DNA of 64,000 nt, from assembly GCF_036248275.1 (NCBI RefSeq), contig NZ_CP109181.1, positions 186,001 through 250,000 of the forward strand, given 5' to 3'. The notes beneath the pieces were generated by a model. That model was not told where the DNA came from. It was given only the letters and a program-made list of their open reading frames with translations, and searched no databases. Source of the DNA: Streptomyces sp. NBC_01716 (GTDB taxonomy: Bacteria; Actinomycetota; Actinomycetes; Streptomycetales; Streptomycetaceae). The position numbers and the translations under genes are program-made. Below are positions 1 through 7,227 of the stretch, one piece after another; position 1 is the stretch's first letter; each line of letters opens with the position of its first letter.

Positions 1-252
1 AACAACAAGGCCGCCGGCTTCGTCAGCTACGGCAGCGTCGGCGGTACGCGCGCCGTCGAGCACCTGCGTCTGATCATGTCCGAGCTCCAGGTGGCCACCG
101 TGCGGGCGCAGGTCGCGCTCTCGCTCTTCGGCGACTTCGAGAACTTCTCCACGTTCAAGCCCGGCGACCACCAGAAGGCGGCCCTGGACACCACGCTCGA
201 CCAGCTCGTCAGCTGGTCCAAGGCGCTCAAGACGGTCCGTACCGACGCCTGA
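1..252 (+). CDS. NADPH-dependent FMN reductase family protein (C-terminal part)
   Basis: The reading frame is open from the first base to a TGA at 250-252, giving the last 83 residues of a protein whose start lies outside the window. The piece contains FVSYGSVGG followed by a long helix (AVEHLRLIMSELQVATV). This matches the C-terminal half of the flavodoxin-fold NAD(P)H:FMN/quinone reductases, where the GSVGG turn lies near the flavin. The family reduces free FMN or quinones with NADPH in the cytosol. A strong hairpin 20 bases after the stop marks the end of the transcript. Family is likely; substrate cannot be judged. Confidence 0.75.
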   Translation, partial: NNKAAGFVSYGSVGGTRAVEHLRLIMSELQVATVRAQVALSLFGDFENFSTFKPGDHQKAALDTTLDQLVSWSKALKTVRTDA

Positions 253-271
253 CGACACCGCTCGGGAGGAA

Positions 272-304
272 GTCCGGCAGACCTGCCCCCGTAGTCTGCC
301 GGAC
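272..304 (+). terminator. Terminator hairpin after the FMN reductase gene
   Basis: GTCCGGCAGAC (272-282) and GTCTGCCGGAC (294-304) form a perfect 11-bp stem with an 11-base loop. It starts 20 bases after the stop of the upstream gene and lies before the convergent aldo/keto reductase gene, so it may work in both directions. There is no U-tract, as is usual in Streptomyces. Confidence 0.75.
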
Positions 305-367
305 TCATCGCTGCCGCGGCGCTCGTCAGGCGCTCGTCACTCCGCCGGCGGCCGGTGTCGAGGCGGG

Positions 368-1420
368 TCAGTAGGTCCGGGCCGGAGCTGCGGACCTGCG
401 GCGCCGGGACGGGTCGGCGATCGACGGAGGTACGTAACCGGCGTCCCGTCCCGACAGGTTGGTGCCCGGCGGCACGATCTCGTCGATGCGGTCCAGCACA
501 TCACGGCTGAGGCGTACCTCGTCCGCTCGCAGCTGGCTCTCCAACTGCTCGTACGTCCGGGGCCCGATGATCGCCGAGGTGACCGCCGGGTGTTCGATGA
601 CGAAGGCGACCGCCAGTTCCACCAGGGTCAGCCCCGACTCCTCGGCCAGCAGCGCGAGGCTCTCGGTAGCGTCCAGCTTGGCCGCGTTCTCGGCGGAGTT
701 GATGTCGAAGCGCTCCGTCTGCTGGGCCGAGCGGCTGGACTCGGGCTGTGCGACGCCCTTGCGGAAGCGGCCGGACAGCCAGCCACCGGCCAGCGGACCC
801 CAGGACAGCACCCCGAGTCCGTACCGCTGTGCCACGGGAAGCATCTCGCGCTCGATGCCGCGTGCGAGCAGGGAGTACGGGGGCTGTTCGGTCGCGACCC
901 GTTCCCTGCCGCGCCGCTCCGCGATCCACTGCCCCTCGACGATCGCCGACGGCTCGAACGTGGAGGTACCGATGTGGCGGATCTTGCCCTGGTGGACGAG
1001 ATCGCTGAGCGCGCCCAGCGTCTCGTCGAAGTCGGTGTCCGGCTCGGGCCGGTGCACCTGGTAGAGGTCGATCCAGTCGGTGTTCAGCCTGCGCAGGCTG
1101 TTCTCGACCTCCTGGATGATCCAACGCCGTGAGTTGCCACGCTCGTTGGGGCCGTCCCCGAGGGCGCCGTGGAATTTCGTCGCGAGGACGACATCGTCCC
1201 TGCGACCGCCGGCCAGCGCCTTGCCGACGACGGTCTCCGACTCGCCCGCCGAGTAGACGTCGGCGGTGTCGACGAAGTTGATGCCCGAGTCGAGCGCCCG
1301 GTGGATGATCCGGACGCTGTCGTCGTGGTCCGTGTTGCCTCGGGCCCCGAACATCATCGTGCCGAGGCAGAGGGGGCTGACCTTCACACCCGTGCGGCCG
1401 AGGTTCCGGTACTCCGTCAT
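368..1420 (-). CDS. Aldo/keto reductase
   Basis: A 350-residue cytosolic aldo/keto reductase, full length for the family. It begins MTEYRNLGRTGVKVSPLCLGTM, the standard first strand and loop of the TIM barrel. It keeps NFVDTADVYS (catalytic Asp and Tyr), the lysine region VLATKFHG, YQVHRPEP (catalytic His region), and a late IIGPRTYEQLESQL NADP-binding segment. These enzymes reduce aldehydes and ketones with NADPH. The gene is monocistronic and runs toward the FMN reductase gene. Its start is preceded by a cluster of ATCAGTGAT-type repeats at 1444-1478 that look like an operator. The true substrate is unknown. Confidence 0.88.
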   Translation of the reverse strand: MTEYRNLGRTGVKVSPLCLGTMMFGARGNTDHDDSVRIIHRALDSGINFVDTADVYSAGESETVVGKALAGGRRDDVVLATKFHGALGDGPNERGNSRRWIIQEVENSLRRLNTDWIDLYQVHRPEPDTDFDETLGALSDLVHQGKIRHIGTSTFEPSAIVEGQWIAERRGRERVATEQPPYSLLARGIEREMLPVAQRYGLGVLSWGPLAGGWLSGRFRKGVAQPESSRSAQQTERFDINSAENAAKLDATESLALLAEESGLTLVELAVAFVIEHPAVTSAIIGPRTYEQLESQLRADEVRLSRDVLDRIDEIVPPGTNLSGRDAGYVPPSIADPSRRRRSAAPARTY

Positions 1421-1443
1421 CGTGCGCTCCCTGGCAGAAGTCG

Positions 1444-1478
1444 ATCAGTGAAGTCGATCACTGATGCGGATCAGTGAT
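1444..1478. promoter_or_regulatory. Inverted ATCAGTGAT repeats upstream of the aldo/keto reductase
   Basis: ATCAGTGA (1444-1451) faces TCACTGAT (1458-1465), and ATCACTGAT (1457-1465) faces ATCAGTGAT (1470-1478), so one 9-base unit occurs three times in alternating orientation. The block lies 24-58 bases upstream of the reductase start codon (minus strand), where an operator would be expected. No regulator gene is adjacent, so the cognate protein is unknown. Confidence 0.5.
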
Positions 1479-1598
1479 GTGGATCAGAAGTGGATCAGCG
1501 GGCACAGTCTCCCCCGGACCGCCGAACGTCGGCGAGTTTGTCCGGGTTGGCAACAAGACAGACATCTGACGCCCCGTCACCTGTCGGCGCATCCGAAA

Positions 1599-1644
1599 GG
1601 GGCCCTTCGGCGGCAAGAAGTGACTCCTGCCGCCGAAGGGCCCC
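1599..1644 (-). terminator. Strong terminator after the PGRP amidase gene
   Basis: A perfect 17-bp stem (GGGGCCCTTCGGCGGCA at 1599-1615 pairing with 1628-1644) with a 12-base loop. It begins about 40 bases past the stop of the amidase gene at 1686. Position and strength fit an intrinsic terminator without a U-tract. Confidence 0.8.
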
Positions 1645-1685
1645 TGGCGTGCGGACGGTTGGGGCCGGCGATGGACCGCCGGTGA

Positions 1686-2783
1686 TCAGGCCAGCAGCCG
1701 CTTCCAGTCCGTCGGGGTGAGTACGCCGGCCGAGTGAGCCCTGCCCGCGCCCGCGCGGTGCAGGGTGGCCACCGCCTTCGCGACGTCCGCGTTCTCACCC
1801 GCCCTGACCTTCGGAGTGATCAGCGGCCAGATGTCGGAGCCGAGGTAGCCGGTCTCGTCCGTGCCGCTCCGGACCATGGCCGCGCAGGTGTGCCTCTCGA
1901 CGTTGTGCACGTCGGCCAGCTTGACGACCGCGCGCTTGGTGGCGGCCCCGAAGACCCCGTCGACCGGTACGTCCGAGAAGCCGCGGCCACGCAGGAGGTA
2001 CTGCGCGGCGCGCACCTGGGGGCCGGCGGATCCCGGGCGCAGCAGCGGCCAGACGGAGGGCCGGTCGGCCGGTGCGACACCGAGGACGCCCGCGACCGCG
2101 TCGCGCAGCTCCTGCAGTCTGCCGTAGAGCACGCCGCCGGGGCATTCGGTGGAGTTGAAGTCGCGGTGGCCCATGATGTCGGTGACCGGCCGCCCGTACT
2201 GGGTGGCGATCCACGCGACGAGCGGGACGAGGGAGTCCCAGAGCGCGGCCGGTACGTCGACCTCCGTGTAGAGGCCTTCGTTCTCGATGCCGATGACCTC
2301 GCTGTTCCGGCCGCCCACGTTCGCGCCCTGCACGTGCTGCGTGCCGCCGCGTACGACGTCGAGGCTCTGGTGCCGGCCTTCGAGGACGTACCCGCCGCGC
2401 GAGTTGGTGAACTGCTGGCCGGAGTCGCCCCAACCCTGGCCGTCCATATGGAAGTTCTGGATCGACCGGCAGATCGCCATCGCGTGCTCCAGCGAGTAGT
2501 CCTCGCTGTTGCCGGGCTCCGCGGTGTGGTGCACGACGATGTACGTCGGCACCCGGTCGAGTACGACGATCTGCTGGTTCGGGGGCCGCGCGCCCCATTC
2601 CGCGGTGGTGTAGACGCGCGGCTCGGGGGCGGCGAGCGGCGAACCGGCCTTCGCACGGCTGTCCGTGCGCACCGGAGCCGCGTGGGCCGGTCCGTTCGCG
2701 GCGAGTCCGAGGGCGCCGACGGCCGTAGCGGTCAGACCGCCCCTCAGCAGCGTTCGACGGCCGGGTCCTGACTTGGCAACCAT
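1686..2783 (-). CDS. Secreted N-acetylmuramoyl-L-alanine amidase (PGRP/amidase_2) with peptidoglycan-binding tail
   Basis: I chose the ATG at 2783 because AAGGAG lies seven bases upstream; the frame is open further 5' but has no signal there. The 365-residue protein starts with a twin-arginine-like signal (GRRTLLRGG, hydrophobic stretch, AHA cleavage site). It then has an amidase_2/PGRP domain (about residues 60-220) with the zinc ligands in YIVVHHTAEP, IMGHRDFN and ECPGG. A C-terminal peptidoglycan-binding-like region follows (PGSAGPQVRAAQYLL, VDGVFGAATKRAV). The family cuts the bond between MurNAc and the stem peptide outside the cell. The gene is monocistronic with a long upstream region shared with the divergent L,D-transpeptidase-like gene. 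Confidence 0.88.
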   Translation of the reverse strand: MVAKSGPGRRTLLRGGLTATAVGALGLAANGPAHAAPVRTDSRAKAGSPLAAPEPRVYTTAEWGARPPNQQIVVLDRVPTYIVVHHTAEPGNSEDYSLEHAMAICRSIQNFHMDGQGWGDSGQQFTNSRGGYVLEGRHQSLDVVRGGTQHVQGANVGGRNSEVIGIENEGLYTEVDVPAALWDSLVPLVAWIATQYGRPVTDIMGHRDFNSTECPGGVLYGRLQELRDAVAGVLGVAPADRPSVWPLLRPGSAGPQVRAAQYLLRGRGFSDVPVDGVFGAATKRAVVKLADVHNVERHTCAAMVRSGTDETGYLGSDIWPLITPKVRAGENADVAKAVATLHRAGAGRAHSAGVLTPTDWKRLLA

Positions 2784-3257
2784 GTCGATCTCCTTGGGAA
2801 GTGGGGGGAACGATCTCCCGGGTTCAACGACAACAGGCGTGTCGCGCAACCGACTTACGCCAGTCCGGTGGGGCGGAGTTGACGCGCGTCGACTGTCATC
2901 GACGCACCAAGACAAGCAATCCCGCCATGTCCCCGACAACCCCGTCGGGCAACCTATTCGGCGGCTTTTCCGTCGGGTGAAACTACGCGGGTCCGCGAAT
3001 CGCCCGCGAGGTGACCAATCACCCCCGACCGCCTTTGCTCGCACCAATGACGGAAGCCCCTGAGAGCCGGAAATCCCGAAGACGCGTTTCCGCTCGTGAC
3101 TTCTGACGGGCCGTTAGGCAGTACGAGGGAAATCTTCGGGACCCTGTCTGATCGCGCATCTTGGGGCGGTCGGATCAGACGATGATCGCGTTTCATGGCG
3201 CAGAGAAACGCGTCGGACGAGGACGGACCGTCTGAAAGCACCCATGAAAGGCTCGCC
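2784..3257. other. Long divergent intergenic region between two cell-wall genes
   Basis: These 474 bases separate the amidase (minus) and the L,D-transpeptidase-like gene (plus). I see no gene here. Two dyads stand out: an almost perfect 16-bp palindrome GTTGACGCGCGTCGAC at 2878-2893 (one mismatched pair), and an 8-bp inverted repeat GTCTGATC/GATCAGAC at 3146-3153 and 3173-3180, about 80 bases before the plus-strand start. The length would suit a structured leader, but I could not match it to a known riboswitch. Confidence 0.4.
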
Positions 3258-4190
3258 ATGCCCCTTCTCCCCCGCGCTCTCCATCTCGCGAGAGGCGCCC
3301 TGGCCCTCACCTCGCTCTGCACATGTCTCGTCATCGCCGGATGCGCCGAGCCGGGGCCCGCGCCCGGCGCCGAACAGCGGGCGGAGAGCCGGGCCGCGCG
3401 GGCGGGAGCCTCCCAGAGCGGGACCAAGGCGGACGGAACGAAAGAGGACGGAACCAAAGAGGGCGGGAGCAAGGAGGGCCCGGCCACGGAGAGCAAGTCG
3501 GCCGAAGGGGGCCGGCCGGAAGGCGCCCCTGGGCGACGGGGCTCGGCGAACGAAGCGGCCCGCGGGCTCGCAGGGCAGCCCGTGGAAGCGGCCCTCGTCC
3601 GTGAGATCCCCGGTCTCGGCCCGCTCACCCGCTCCCGCGTCCCCGTCGCCAGCCGTCAGGCGCTCGTGGTCAGCGGCGAGGGCCGGAACTCGCCGAAGTC
3701 CGGCGTCGTGCTGTACGAGCGGGACGCGGACACGGGCTGGGAGCCCGTCACCAACCGCTGGCCGGCGCACAACGCGCTGCGCGGCTGGACGCACAACCAC
3801 CAGGCGGACGACCTGCGTTCGCCGATCGGCGTCTTCACACTCGGCGACGCCGGAGGCCGGCTCCCCGACCCGGGGGCCAGACTCCCGTACGACGAGAGCG
3901 AGGACTTCGAGTCCCCTGGGACCGGGTTCCTGGGCGAGTCGCTGGAAGGCTCCTTCGACTACGTCGTCGCCATCGACTACAACCGCGCATCGGGGAACAC
4001 CCCGCTGGACCAGACCCGCCCCCTCGGGCCCACCAAGGGCGGCGGCGTCTGGATCCATGTCGACCACGAGGGCCCCACCCAGGCCTGCGTCTCGCTGTCG
4101 AGGACGCGGATGGTCGACCTCCTGCGCAAGCTGGACCCGGCGAAGCGGCCGGTGATCGTGATGGGCGACGCCCTGGCGCTCCGCGACTGA
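3258..4190 (+). CDS. L,D-transpeptidase-like (YkuD fold) lipoprotein
   Basis: Start placed at the ATG at 3258, which has GAAAGG six bases upstream and gives a clean lipoprotein signal (hydrophobic core, then IAGC lipobox at about residue 30); an in-frame ATG at 3195 is less likely. Residues 31-95 are a low-complexity Gly/Ser/Lys/Glu linker containing repeats of the type TKEDGTKEGGSKEG. The C-terminal domain carries WTHNHQADDLRSPIGVFTL and GGVWIHVDHEGPTQACVSLS, which resembles the His...Cys active site of L,D-transpeptidases, although the usual HGC is here QAC. Such enzymes cross-link peptidoglycan stem peptides outside the membrane. Activity is not certain because of the altered motif. Confidence 0.72.
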   Translation: MPLLPRALHLARGALALTSLCTCLVIAGCAEPGPAPGAEQRAESRAARAGASQSGTKADGTKEDGTKEGGSKEGPATESKSAEGGRPEGAPGRRGSANEAARGLAGQPVEAALVREIPGLGPLTRSRVPVASRQALVVSGEGRNSPKSGVVLYERDADTGWEPVTNRWPAHNALRGWTHNHQADDLRSPIGVFTLGDAGGRLPDPGARLPYDESEDFESPGTGFLGESLEGSFDYVVAIDYNRASGNTPLDQTRPLGPTKGGGVWIHVDHEGPTQACVSLSRTRMVDLLRKLDPAKRPVIVMGDALALRD

Positions 4191-4291
4191 CGCCGTCGAT
4201 GGGGCTCTTGCCGACGGGGGCGGGATGGCGGAAGGGTGTCTGCCACAACACCGGCAAGCACTCCCCCCACGAGTCACACGAGGTGCCCGGC

Positions 4292-5530
4292 ATGAGAAAC
4301 GACCGCACAGGAACAGAATCAGAGACGGCGACCGGAGGAACCGCACCGGCCGCGATGCCGGCCGGCGGCCCGAGCCGCCGCCGGGTCGTCGGCATATTGG
4401 CGGCGGCCGTGGCGACGGTCTCGGTGCCCGCCGCCACGGCGACCGCGACGAACCGGACCCCGGGCCGGACCGCGACCCGCCCGCGGCGAGCCCTCGCCAC
4501 GGGGCCGCTGTTCATCGGTACGTACACCTCCAGCGGCGGTCCGGGCATCGGGCTCGCCTCGTACGACACGGGTACGGGGCAGATCACCGCCACCGGCACG
4601 CTCCAGGGCGTCGGCGACCCCTCGTACCTCGCCGTCCACCCCGACGGCACGACCCTGTACGCGGTCAACGAGCGCCAGGACGGCGGCGTCACCGCGATCG
4701 CGCTGGGCGAGGACGGCGGCCACACGGTCCTCGGCACGCGTAGCACAGGCGGCTCCTCGCCCTGCCATCTGTCCGTGCACCCCGGCGGACGCTGGCTCCT
4801 CAGCGCGAACTACGGCTCCGGCAACGTCGCCGTCCACCCCATCGAGTCATCGGGCGCGCTGGGCGAGCGCACCGATCTGGTCACCCACTCCGAACCGGCC
4901 CCGGGGCCCGGCCAGAACGGCCCGCACGCGCACCAGATCGTCACAGCCCCGGACGGCGGCCATGTGCTCGCCGTCGACCTCGGCACCGACAGCGTCTACA
5001 CCTACCGCATCGACGAGACGGCGGGCACGCTCACCCAGGTCAGTTACGCGACGCTCCCCGCGGGCGCAGGGCCGCGGCATCTCGTCTTCCACCCGTCGGG
5101 CCAATTCGCCTATCTGGCGAACGAGTTGAACAACACGATCGCCGTCTGCGGCTACGACGCGGACAGTGGGACCCTCACTCCCGGCGAACCGCTGCCCACC
5201 GGCGCCGGGGGCGCGGGGAGCAGCTTCCCGTCCCAGCCAGTGATCACGGCCGACGGAGCGTTCGTCTTCCTCGCCAACCGTGGCCACAACAGCCTGTCCC
5301 GCTTCGCTGTGGAGGAGAACGGCGCCGGCCTGCGGCTGTTGGACACGGTGCCTGTCGGCGGTGACTATCCGAGGCAGCTCGCCCTCTCCCCCGACGGGGC
5401 CCTGCTGTTCGCCGCCAACCAGCGGTCGAACGCCGTCTCGGTCTTCCACGTCGACCAGGCGAGCGGCCAACTGGCGCCGGCGGGAGACCCGTTCGCGTCT
5501 CCGGTCGCTCTCTGCGTGCTGCCGCTCTGA
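4292..5530 (+). CDS. Lactonase-family seven-bladed beta-propeller protein with Tat-like signal
   Basis: Start chosen at the ATG at 4292 (GAGG eight bases upstream). The 412-residue product has an N-terminal signal of the SRRRVVG-plus-hydrophobic type ending near residue 55. From about residue 70 onward it shows repeated propeller blades: LFIGTYTSSGGPGIGLASYD, SYLAVHPDGTTLYAVNE, HLSVHPGGRWLLSANYGSGNV, HAHQIVTAPDGGHVLAVDLGTD, HLVFHPSGQFAYLANE and QLALSPDGALLFAANQ. This is the 6-phosphogluconolactonase/muconate-lactonizing-like Lactonase family. The secreted location argues against a role in the pentose phosphate pathway, so the substrate is open. Confidence 0.82.
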   Translation: MRNDRTGTESETATGGTAPAAMPAGGPSRRRVVGILAAAVATVSVPAATATATNRTPGRTATRPRRALATGPLFIGTYTSSGGPGIGLASYDTGTGQITATGTLQGVGDPSYLAVHPDGTTLYAVNERQDGGVTAIALGEDGGHTVLGTRSTGGSSPCHLSVHPGGRWLLSANYGSGNVAVHPIESSGALGERTDLVTHSEPAPGPGQNGPHAHQIVTAPDGGHVLAVDLGTDSVYTYRIDETAGTLTQVSYATLPAGAGPRHLVFHPSGQFAYLANELNNTIAVCGYDADSGTLTPGEPLPTGAGGAGSSFPSQPVITADGAFVFLANRGHNSLSRFAVEENGAGLRLLDTVPVGGDYPRQLALSPDGALLFAANQRSNAVSVFHVDQASGQLAPAGDPFASPVALCVLPL

Positions 5531-5627
5531 GGTACGGGCCCGCCGGGCCGGCCGGTCGGTTCCGGCGGGCCCGGCCGGTCTCGTGGTCTCCGTACGACCG
5601 CCGTCCCGCCGTCCGGATCCGCCGTCG

Positions 5628-6728
5628 TCAGCTGCCGGCGGAGCAGAGCTCCTGCGACAGCGCCGGGTAGTCGGTGTAGCCCTCGGCCCCGTGGGTGTAG
5701 AGGTGCCGCTCGTCGACGGTGTTGAGGGGTGCGCCGACGGCGAAGCGCTCTGGAAGGTCCGGGTTGGCGATGAAGGACCTGCCGTACGAGACGAGGTCGG
5801 CGAGCCCGTCGGCGAGCACCGCCTCGCCGCCTTCGCGGGTGGTCGGGTCGTGGTTCTCACCGATGTTGGCGACGAGCGGTCCGTGCCAGCGGGGGCGCAG
5901 ATCGGCGAGCGCCGGGTAGGAGTCGTTGTCGGTGAGGTGGAGGTAGAGCAGACCGAGGCCGTCGACGGCGTCCAGGAGCGCGTGGTAGACGGGGGCCGGG
6001 TCGGCCTCGGCCATGCCGAACTGGGGATTGCCCGGGGAGAGCCGCAGCGCCGTCCGCCCGGCTCCGATCGCGTCGGCGACGGCGGTGACCAGTTCGACGG
6101 GGAGGCGGATCCGGCCCTCGGTCGTACCGCCGTAGCCGTCGTTACGCAGATTGGTGTTGTCGGCGAGGAACTGGTGGATCAAGTAGCTGTTGGCGCCGTG
6201 CAGTTCGACCCCGTCGAAGCCGGCCGCCATCGCGTTCCTGGCCGCCTGCGCGTGGTCCTCGACGGCCTGCCGGATGTCGTCGTGCGTCATCTCGCGCGGC
6301 GGGAGGGGGTCGGCCTTGCCGCCGTCGCGTACGTGTACGGGGCCCGGGACCCGTACGGAGGACGGGGCGCTCGGTATGTCGCCGTCGATCCGGGACAGCG
6401 GGTGTCCGTGCCGGCCGCCGTGCATCAGCTGGGCCATGATCCGGCCCCCGGCGGCGTGCACCGCCTCCGTCACGGCCCGCCAGCCCTCGATGTGCGCCGC
6501 CGTCTCCAGGCCGGGGAGCCGCCAGCCGCTCTGGCCCCGGCTGCTGGGCCAGATGCCTTCGGTGACGATGAGCCCCGCGCCGGCGCGCTGCGCGTAGTGG
6601 TCGGCGACGACCGGCAGGGGTGTGCCGTCCACGGCCGCGCGGTGGCGGGACATGGGGGCCATCACCATACGGTTGGGCAGGCGGAGGGGGCCGAGGGAAT
6701 ACGGGGCGAGGAGCGTCGTTTTCGTCAT
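5628..6728 (-). CDS. Old yellow enzyme-type alkene reductase
   Basis: A 366-residue FMN-dependent NADH:flavin oxidoreductase of the old yellow enzyme family, full length. It opens with LLAPYSLGPLRLPNRMVMAPMSRHRA and keeps IVTEG (beta strand after the FMN site), QLMHGGRHGHP, the substrate-binding His/Asn pair in FDGVELHGANSYLIHQFLADNTNLRNDGYGG, and SYGRSFIANPDLPERF at the C-terminus. These enzymes reduce activated C=C bonds such as those of enones and nitroesters. The ATG at 6728 has no Shine-Dalgarno sequence and lies directly behind a MerR-type promoter, so the mRNA is probably leaderless. The divergent MerR gene is the obvious regulator. Confidence 0.9.
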   Translation of the reverse strand: MTKTTLLAPYSLGPLRLPNRMVMAPMSRHRAAVDGTPLPVVADHYAQRAGAGLIVTEGIWPSSRGQSGWRLPGLETAAHIEGWRAVTEAVHAAGGRIMAQLMHGGRHGHPLSRIDGDIPSAPSSVRVPGPVHVRDGGKADPLPPREMTHDDIRQAVEDHAQAARNAMAAGFDGVELHGANSYLIHQFLADNTNLRNDGYGGTTEGRIRLPVELVTAVADAIGAGRTALRLSPGNPQFGMAEADPAPVYHALLDAVDGLGLLYLHLTDNDSYPALADLRPRWHGPLVANIGENHDPTTREGGEAVLADGLADLVSYGRSFIANPDLPERFAVGAPLNTVDERHLYTHGAEGYTDYPALSQELCSAGS

Positions 6729-6734
6729 GGCGGG

Positions 6735-6766
6735 ACCGTAGGACCTCACACTGGTGTCAGGTTCAA
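6735..6766 (-). promoter_or_regulatory. MerR-type promoter/operator of the alkene reductase
   Basis: On the minus strand, TTGAAC (-35, 6766-6761) and CTACGG (-10, 6741-6736) are separated by 19 bases, the overlong spacer typical of MerR-activated promoters. The spacer holds a near-perfect dyad, ACCTCACAC (6743-6751) facing GTGTCAGGT (6754-6762) with one mismatch. Transcription would start close to the ATG at 6728, giving a leaderless mRNA. Confidence 0.75.
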
Positions 6767-6810
6767 TCCCCACCACCGTCCCGGCGACGGCGCGGACCCC
6801 GGGAGGAAGC

Positions 6811-7227
6811 GTGAAGATCGGCGAACTGGCGCGGCGGACGGCCGTCAGCGAACGCTCCCTGCGCTACTACGAGGAGCAGGGCCTGCTCGTCTCGGCTCGT
6901 ACACCCTCGGGCCATCGCACGTATCCGGAGCGGGCGGTCGACCGGGTGATCCGTATCCAGGAGCTGTTCGCGGCCGGGCTGTGCAGCGGGAAGATCGCCG
7001 AGCTGCTGCCGTGCATGCGGGACGAGGACGGCGGTCCGTCGGAGGCGGCGACGCCGTGGCTCGTCGCCGACCTGACGCGGCAGCGGGCCAGGATCGACGC
7101 GCGGATCGCCGAACTCGTCCGTACGCGGGAGGTCCTGGACGACGTCATCGTGGCCGCGTCCGGCTCATCGGTCACGTCAGAGGCATCGGCGGCGTCCGGT
7201 TCGTCACCGTCATCGGGTGGGGCCTAG
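6811..7227 (+). CDS. MerR-family transcriptional regulator
   Basis: A 138-residue MerR protein starting at GTG 6811 with GGGAGG five bases upstream. The N-terminal winged helix is clear: KIGELARRTAVSERSLRYYEEQGLL then RTPSGHRTYPERAVDRVIRIQELFAAGL. A dimerisation helix around residues 85-115 (LTRQRARIDARIAELVRTREVLD) follows. It lies back to back with the alkene reductase gene and shares the 19-bp-spacer promoter, so it likely activates that gene on sensing a small electrophile or redox signal. The single Cys pair (LCSGKIAELLPCMRD) may be part of the sensor. Its TAG stop overlaps the stop of the convergent FUSC gene within CTAG. Confidence 0.88.
   Translation: MKIGELARRTAVSERSLRYYEEQGLLVSARTPSGHRTYPERAVDRVIRIQELFAAGLCSGKIAELLPCMRDEDGGPSEAATPWLVADLTRQRARIDARIAELVRTREVLDDVIVAASGSSVTSEASAASGSSPSSGGA

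Noticed and set aside
501..1124. Long open frames antisense or frame-shifted to real genes throughout
   Set aside because: At this GC content such shadows are expected; they lack codon bias, start signals and recognisable domains.
2784..3257. Possible ydaO (cyclic di-AMP) riboswitch between two cell-wall genes
   Set aside because: Such riboswitches often precede cell-wall hydrolase genes, but I could not find the conserved core elements in either strand.
6751..6770. GGTTCAATCCCC looking like a tRNA T-arm
   Set aside because: It is part of the MerR promoter dyad; no cloverleaf can be built.
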